DNA of 7,954 nucleotides. It comes from an uncultured Alphaproteobacteria bacterium. Lineage in GTDB: Bacteria; Pseudomonadota; Alphaproteobacteria; Rs-D84. Both the position numbers and the translations under genes were made by a program. The notes below the pieces were generated by a model. That model saw only the letters and a list, made by a program, of their open reading frames with translations. It ran no database searches and was not told the DNA's origin. Positions 4,926 to 7,954 of this stretch are shown here, piece after piece (within the stretch, counting starts at the first letter, position 1; each line of letters begins with the position of its first letter). The stretch covers positions 1 through 7,954 of the forward strand of contig CAKQSE010000017.1 of NCBI GenBank assembly GCA_934272785.1, read 5' to 3'.

Positions 4926-6440
4926 ATGAAAAATAAATCTTGTGTGTCGACATGGATTGTATCACGCGTAATCGCGGCGGCGTCTGTTGTGGCGTTGGCG
5001 GCGTGCGCGGGCAGTAATGATAACGCCCAATATGCGCCGATTGATACGCCAACGGTTGATTATGTGGAACAATTGGATGTGTATTCTGCACCGCACCAGG
5101 ATTCATTTTTGAATCAATTGGCGATGAATTATCGCTCTTATGCGATTTATAACGCACGGACCAGTGGATATTCTGAAATGGGTGAACTGTTCGCGCAAAA
5201 GGCGGTCGCCGCATTCAGTGGCGAGGTACCGTTCCCAGAATCCCTGGAAAATTGGCCGGTTGACGACGAACAGGATTCGTTCGAATTATACGCGGCGTAT
5301 AACGATTTGATGGACCATTTGAAAAACGACGCCAGTGAAACCAATCCGCAACTGGCGGCCGAGGCCCAGGCAAAATTTGACTGTTGGTTGTCGGCGGCGG
5401 CCAGTGGCCAGGACGGCACGGCACGTGAATGTCGTGACAGATATCTGAAAACCATGACCGCATTGCGTGACTGCAAGGGGGGCAAGATTGTAAATAACAA
5501 TCGCACGTCCACAACAACGACAACAACCGAAACGATTGCGGTTCAGTCGCGTCGCCCGGTTACAAATGCCAGCAATCGTCCAACCGATTATTACCCAGAA
5601 ACCCGCACTATGCAGGCGATGAGTGGCACGGGTCGCGCGCGTGATGGCGTGATTATTGTCAATAATGTAAATGTCCCGCAACACTTGATAAATCCGGTTC
5701 CGGTCCAGCCGTTGGTCTTTAACCAGAATATCTATGGCGGGGACAAGACAATTTCAGACAGCAATAACATGGCGGTTATGTCGGCGGACTGTGCCGCAAA
5801 TCCGGGTGCAACGGATTGTGCCAATGCAACCCAGGACGAAGAAATCCCAATGGTTGGCGATGAATTGGTCACGCGCCAGGAATTTATCAATATGATGATG
5901 GCAATGCGTTCTGAATTGGCGGCGATAAATGCGCGCCTGGACCAGATTCAGGCGGCGTCTGGCGACAAAACCATTATCAAGGTGCAACAGATTCCACTGG
6001 AACCAAAACAGCACGTTATGGAAGAAGTGTTTGAAATCCGCTTTGACTTTGACAAGGCGACAATCAAACCAGAATACCAGGATTTGATTAAAAAATTGGC
6101 CACTGCGACCCAAGAGAATAAGAATATCAAGGTATCTGTGGTTGGTCACACCGACACAATGGGCAGCAAGGATTACAACTATGCATTGGGCGGTCGTCGC
6201 GCGGACGCAGTCCAAAAAATGCTGATTAAATATGGTATCCCGGCCAGCCAGATTGTCGCGGTGTCGTCAGGCGAAGAAGATTTGGCGGTCCCAACCCCAG
6301 ATGGCGTTGCAAATGCGGCAAACCGCCGTGTGCGCGTGGTCAAGGAAACGCACTATACCGAACAGGCCCAGGCCGCGCCAATCGTCGTCGAAGAATATTC
6401 GGCAGGTGAACCGTGCGGGATGTATGGTTGTGATCAATAA
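4926..6440 (+). CDS. OmpA-domain lipoprotein linking outer membrane and peptidoglycan
   Basis: The 504-residue product is a lipoprotein: the signal peptide ends in lipobox LAAC with the lipidated cysteine at C27. An N-terminal region (about 45-185) has the FDCW motif at 151-154 and a nearby ECR (168-170), a pattern I know from OmpA-like proteins of Alphaproteobacteria. A Thr-rich, low-complexity linker follows (about 191-300), then a helical, probably coiled-coil stretch (about 317-345). The C-terminal OmpA domain (about 369-470) runs from FEIRFDFDKATIKPEY through GHTDTMGS to YALGGRRADAV. D410 and an arginine at 424/425 match the residues that hold diaminopimelate of peptidoglycan in this family. 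There is no beta-barrel. It probably anchors the outer membrane to the wall. The tail ends with C497 and C502, a possible disulfide. The start is well supported by AAGGGA and the promoter. No terminator follows, so transcripts may run into the 52-residue gene. Confidence 0.9.
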   Translation: MKNKSCVSTWIVSRVIAAASVVALAACAGSNDNAQYAPIDTPTVDYVEQLDVYSAPHQDSFLNQLAMNYRSYAIYNARTSGYSEMGELFAQKAVAAFSGEVPFPESLENWPVDDEQDSFELYAAYNDLMDHLKNDASETNPQLAAEAQAKFDCWLSAAASGQDGTARECRDRYLKTMTALRDCKGGKIVNNNRTSTTTTTTETIAVQSRRPVTNASNRPTDYYPETRTMQAMSGTGRARDGVIIVNNVNVPQHLINPVPVQPLVFNQNIYGGDKTISDSNNMAVMSADCAANPGATDCANATQDEEIPMVGDELVTRQEFINMMMAMRSELAAINARLDQIQAASGDKTIIKVQQIPLEPKQHVMEEVFEIRFDFDKATIKPEYQDLIKKLATATQENKNIKVSVVGHTDTMGSKDYNYALGGRRADAVQKMLIKYGIPASQIVAVSSGEEDLAVPTPDGVANAANRRVRVVKETHYTEQAQAAPIVVEEYSAGEPCGMYGCDQ

Positions 6441-6444
6441 AGTA

Positions 6445-6458
6445 AATTGTTGACAATT
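6445..6458. repeat. Small palindrome just upstream of the microprotein promoter
   Basis: AATTGT (6445-6450) and ACAATT (6453-6458) are a perfect inverted repeat around TG, ending 4 nt before the -35 hexamer. It could be an operator; it also contains a second TTGACA (6450-6455). Confidence 0.4.
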
Positions 6459-6462
6459 ATAC

Positions 6463-6489
6463 TTGACAAAAAAGGATTGTTGTTATAAT
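6463..6489 (+). promoter_or_regulatory. Strong promoter of the 52-residue protein gene
   Basis: Perfect -35 TTGACA (6463-6468) and perfect -10 TATAAT (6484-6489), with a short 15-nt spacer. Directly after the -10 lies an inverted repeat CTGAC-CACT-GTCAG (6490-6503) spanning the expected start of transcription near 6496. This may be an operator or, if transcribed, a 5' hairpin. The short spacer could make activity depend on a regulator. Confidence 0.7.
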
Positions 6490-6531
6490 CTGACCACTGT
6501 CAGAGAGATGTTTTGACAAGAGGCATTGAAT

Positions 6532-6690
6532 ATGACTGATAATGTGAGTAAGTTTAGTATCGCGTCGAACGCCTTGGCAAACAAGGCTGCCGGGGCAGGT
6601 TACAAGAAGGGTATTGCGGCGGTAAATTTGGCGGCCGAATTTATGGCGCGCGGTGTGAATTTGCACAATGGCCCGCAGAGCGAGAAGTAG
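6532..6690 (+). CDS. 52-residue basic microprotein, unknown function
   Basis: The reading frame starts MTDNVSKFSI and ends HNGPQSEK. It has a good Shine-Dalgarno (AAGAGG, 6518-6523) 8 nt before the ATG, a consensus promoter and an immediate intrinsic terminator, so it is very likely a real, well expressed gene. The product is alanine-rich and mostly helical by composition, from about residue 9 to 40 (ASNALANKAAGAGYKKGIAA, then VNLAAEFMARG), with net charge about +3. There is no signal peptide, no cysteine and no long hydrophobic span, so it is probably cytoplasmic. I do not recognise the family. A small nucleic-acid-binding or regulatory protein is possible from charge and size only. It follows the OmpA-like gene by 91 nt without an intervening terminator, so it may be expressed both from its own promoter and by readthrough. 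Confidence 0.8.
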   Translation: MTDNVSKFSIASNALANKAAGAGYKKGIAAVNLAAEFMARGVNLHNGPQSEK

Positions 6691-6718
6691 TTTTTGTGCC
6701 GTATTAAACATCTATTTT

Positions 6719-6750
6719 ATGTCGGGGGCATTTTGTCCCCGACATTTTTT
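6719..6750 (+). terminator. Intrinsic terminator of the microprotein gene
   Basis: A 9-bp stem (ATGTCGGGG 6719-6727 with CCCCGACAT 6737-6745) is followed by TTTTTT ending at 6750. It is 28 nt past the TAG stop and is the only strong terminator after the OmpA-like gene as well. Confidence 0.9.
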
Positions 6751-6772
6751 GCTTTTGTGAATAAAATTCCCC

Positions 6773-6801
6773 TTGATAAAAAACGCCCATTTTAGTATTA
6801 T
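6773..6801 (+). promoter_or_regulatory. Promoter of the 132-residue secreted protein gene
   Basis: -35 TTGATA (6773-6778) and -10 TATTAT (6796-6801) each match five of six consensus bases and are spaced exactly 17 nt. RNA would start near 6808, which excludes the upstream TTG codons at 6801 and 6804 as starts. The leader is about 50 nt and contains a three-codon uORF. Confidence 0.7.
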
Positions 6802-6819
6802 TGTTGCGAAAGGAATTTT

Positions 6820-6831
6820 ATGCAGAAATAG
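6820..6831 (+). other. Three-codon uORF (Met-Gln-Lys-stop) with strong ribosome site
   Basis: ATG CAG AAA TAG at 6820-6831 follows AAAGGA (6809-6814) with 5-nt spacing, a better ribosome site than that of the downstream gene. A second G-rich site (GGGGGAGG, ending at 6846) and the real ATG at 6858 come 26 nt after its stop. It could be a minimal leader peptide that modulates translation, or the relic of an older start. Confidence 0.35.
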
Positions 6832-6857
6832 TTCGCCAGGGGGAGGTTGAATTTCGC

Positions 6858-7256
6858 ATGTTTTTGTCATGTCGTGTTTTTCGGGCTGGATTTTTAGCGT
6901 GCGTTTTCGCAGTTGTTTTTTGCGTTTCTGATGCGGCGGCATTGCCAGAGGTGGTCGCGCCGGATGGTAGTGGTGGCTCGTCTTCGTCTGGTGAAACAAC
7001 GTCTACAACGACCAGTGGTATCGCCGGTGTCAGTTATGTCAAGGATGTTGTCGCAACCAAGGAAAGCACAACGAACAAGGTTACCAGTCTGACGTCCAGC
7101 GCGACAAATACTCAGTATCCATCGGCATTGGCGGTTTATTCGGCGGTATCAGAACGCGTCAGTACATCATCTGCGGCCTCGCAATCAATGGCGGGCACAT
7201 ATAACGTTACGGGAACACTTTCCGTCCCAGATTTACCATTACCCAGCGAAGAATAA
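6858..7256 (+). CDS. Small secreted protein with tail-fibre-like module
   Basis: The 132-residue product has a Sec signal peptide (basic N terminus with R6 and R9, hydrophobic 11-23, cleavage likely after AAA at 26-28). A low-complexity Gly/Ser/Thr linker (about 36-53) leads into a segment reading VATKESTTNKVTSL followed by NTQYPSALAVYSAV. This pattern recurs, usually in several copies, in tail-fibre-like and surface proteins of gut bacteria and their phages; here there is one copy. The end is an acidic tail PLPSEE. The mature protein has no cysteine. The ATG at 6858 is preferred over the longer TTG-started frame because it gives a clean signal peptide, lies downstream of the promoter, and has GGGAGG (6841-6846) upstream, though at a rather long 11-nt spacing. 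A surface or adhesive role is inferred from the module only; it could also be the short remnant of a longer fibre protein. Confidence 0.75.
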   Translation: MFLSCRVFRAGFLACVFAVVFCVSDAAALPEVVAPDGSGGSSSSGETTSTTTSGIAGVSYVKDVVATKESTTNKVTSLTSSATNTQYPSALAVYSAVSERVSTSSAASQSMAGTYNVTGTLSVPDLPLPSEE

Positions 7257-7260
7257 AACA

Positions 7261-7290
7261 AAAACAGGCACCAAAGTGCCTGTTTTTTTT
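7261..7290. terminator. Bidirectional intrinsic terminator
   Basis: An 11-bp stem AAAACAGGCAC / GTGCCTGTTTT (7261-7271, 7276-7286, loop CAAA) has a T run to 7290 on the plus strand, and TTTTTGTTTT follows it on the minus strand. It can close the secreted-protein gene from the left and rnhA, which ends 138 nt away, from the right. Confidence 0.85.
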
Positions 7291-7298
7291 GTCGCGGA

Positions 7299-7420
7299 CT
7301 AAGTTCTCCTCTGGCGGAATCACCCACGGAATTTATCAATCCTGCGGGAGTCGGGGTGGCCGCAGGGCGGGGTGTCGTTTCCTTGTGAACTGCATGCGTC
7401 GCTATGCTTGCGTGCAATGG
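7299..7420 (+). repeat. Dispersed repeat, family 2, copy 3
   Basis: CTAAGTTCTCCTCTGG (7299-7314) is followed by CACCCACGGAATTTATCAAT and a GTCGGGGTGGCCGCAGGGCG segment ending in GGGGTGTC at about 7374, matching 176-256 with a few losses. The tail to about 7420 is a decayed form of the ATTGCCACGC-type end seen at 268-292. It fills most of the gap between the bidirectional terminator and the end of rnhA. Confidence 0.6.
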
Positions 7421-7427
7421 CAGAAAT

Positions 7428-7856
7428 TTATTTCAGGCGTTCGGCGGCGGTGCGGGCCAATTCGTCGCAGCGTTCATTAAACGCGTTCCCATTATGGCCG
7501 CGGACCCAATGCCAATGTATTTTTATCGTGTTCGACAATTCGTCCAATTGCATCCACAGGTCTTGATTCTTGACCGGTTTTTTGTCCGCTGTGCGCCAAT
7601 TGTTTTTCTTCCAATTCTTTATCCAGGATTGCATTCCGTTTTTTACATACTGGCTGTCGGTGTGCAGTTCTATTTCGTTGTGTCGGCGCGCCGCAGTCAG
7701 TGCGCGAATTACCGCCGTCAATTCCATGCGGTTGTTGGTTGTGTTCGCTTCGCCCCCGCTGCGTTCTGCGACGTTTTTATCATCTGTTGCAACAAATGCC
7801 CATCCGCCCGGGCCAGGGTTGCCAAGGCAACTGCCGTCTGTCCAAATTTTTAACAT
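7428..7856 (-). CDS. rnhA: Ribonuclease HI
   Basis: RNase HI cleaves the RNA strand of RNA-DNA hybrids, clearing R-loops and primers in the cytoplasm. From ATG 7856 the protein is 142 residues. The catalytic set is complete: D7 in TDGSCLGNPG, E45 in NNRMEL, D67 in HTDSQYV and D131 in NERCDELA, with H121 in RGHNG. All sit exactly three residues earlier than D10, E48, D70, D134 and H124 of E. coli. The tryptophan- and lysine-rich basic protrusion (WIKNWKKNNWR, about 78-88) is present. A longer frame begins at 7913, but it adds 19 residues unlike the family, overlaps the divergent gene, and would start upstream of the predicted promoter. ATG 7856 has AAGG 9 nt upstream. Nothing is odd about the gene except the dispersed repeat 8 nt past its stop. 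Confidence 0.95.
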   Translation of the reverse strand: MLKIWTDGSCLGNPGPGGWAFVATDDKNVAERSGGEANTTNNRMELTAVIRALTAARRHNEIELHTDSQYVKNGMQSWIKNWKKNNWRTADKKPVKNQDLWMQLDELSNTIKIHWHWVRGHNGNAFNERCDELARTAAERLK

Positions 7857-7878
7857 TTTATTTAACCTTGTTTTGTGA

Positions 7879-7884
7879 TATAAT
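7879..7884 (+). promoter_or_regulatory. -10 element for the right-edge gene
   Basis: TATAAT at 7879-7884 is set within the palindrome GATATAATATC and overlaps the minus-strand -10 of rnhA. The ATG at 7893 is only 8 nt beyond it, so transcription would start at or within about two bases of the start codon: a leaderless message. No convincing -35 is seen (best TTTTAT at 7856-7861). Confidence 0.5.
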
Positions 7885-7909
7885 ATCATAAAATGAGATT
7901 TGATGCCAA
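7880..7909 (-). promoter_or_regulatory. Promoter of rnhA
   Basis: On the minus strand, TTGGCA (7904-7909) and TATTAT (7880-7885) with an 18-nt spacer put the RNA start near 7873, just before the AAGG ribosome site of rnhA. The -35 lies inside the first codons of the divergent gene, so the two genes overlap in regulation. Confidence 0.6.
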
Positions 7910-7954
7910 ACAATTAGCAGAAATGTCACGCAGTGTCCGCGCATACGCGTTGGA
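7893..7954 (+). CDS. 5' end of an unidentified gene, cut by the window edge
   Basis: An open frame starts with ATG at 7893 and reads MRFDAKQLAEMSRSVRAYAL before the window ends. Only 20 residues are visible and I cannot assign a family. The helix-like, charged N terminus without a hydrophobic stretch suggests a cytoplasmic protein. It is divergent from rnhA with 36 nt between start codons, has no Shine-Dalgarno, and follows a TATAAT so closely that leaderless initiation is likely. Confidence 0.6.
   Translation, partial: MRFDAKQLAEMSRSVRAYAL

Noticed and set aside
5754..6215. 153-codon minus-strand frame
   Set aside because: Shadow of the OmpA domain, antisense; no ribosome site and no recognisable protein.
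6801..6857. N-terminal extension of the 132-residue protein from TTG
   Set aside because: The start would overlap the -10 element and add 19 charged residues before a clean signal peptide.
7404..7853. 149-codon plus-strand frame
   Set aside because: Antisense to rnhA, which has every catalytic residue.
7857..7913. N-terminal extension of RNase HI
   Set aside because: It would start upstream of the promoter and overlap the divergent gene; alignment to the E. coli catalytic residues fits the shorter form.

Overview
The window looks like chromosome of an uncultured, probably host-associated alphaproteobacterium with roughly balanced base composition. The grounds are an OmpA-type lipoprotein whose N-terminal region resembles one I know from Alphaproteobacteria, an LptC-LptB pair, and several small secreted proteins of a style I associate with gut Alphaproteobacteria. 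The phylum-level call is moderately safe; the lifestyle is inference. There are no tRNA or rRNA genes, no CRISPR array, no transposase and no phage structural genes.

Layout. Positions 1-360 hold dispersed palindromic repeats and no gene. A sigma70-like promoter then drives a 476-residue, extremely cysteine-rich secreted protein (433-1863) closed by a strong terminator. Positions 1891-2740 have no credible gene: they are a pile-up of short palindromic repeats bracketed by an 18-nt perfect inverted repeat. On the minus strand, lptC-like (3465-3980) and lptB (2740-3468) overlap by ATGA and encode part of the lipopolysaccharide export machine; lptA is not between them. Divergent from lptC, on the plus strand, are a secreted 269-residue protein of unknown function (4032-4841), an OmpA-domain lipoprotein (4926-6440), a 52-residue microprotein with its own strong promoter and terminator (6532-6690), and a 132-residue secreted protein (6858-7256) carrying a module seen in tail-fibre-like and surface proteins. 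A bidirectional terminator and another dispersed repeat separate it from rnhA on the minus strand (7428-7856), which shares a 36-bp divergent promoter region with a gene that runs off the right edge (7893 onward).

Functional theme. Apart from RNase HI and the unknown microprotein, the identifiable genes concern the cell envelope: LPS transport to the outer membrane, outer membrane to peptidoglycan anchoring, and three exported proteins of unknown function. Most plus-strand genes look monocistronic, each with a recognisable promoter and intrinsic terminator. Points worth a second look are the cysteine-rich protein and its odd leader (G7 tract, start-stop, uORF overlapping the start), the short LptC without an adjacent lptA, the microprotein, a three-codon uORF, and a hairpin repeat family whose stems covary between copies.
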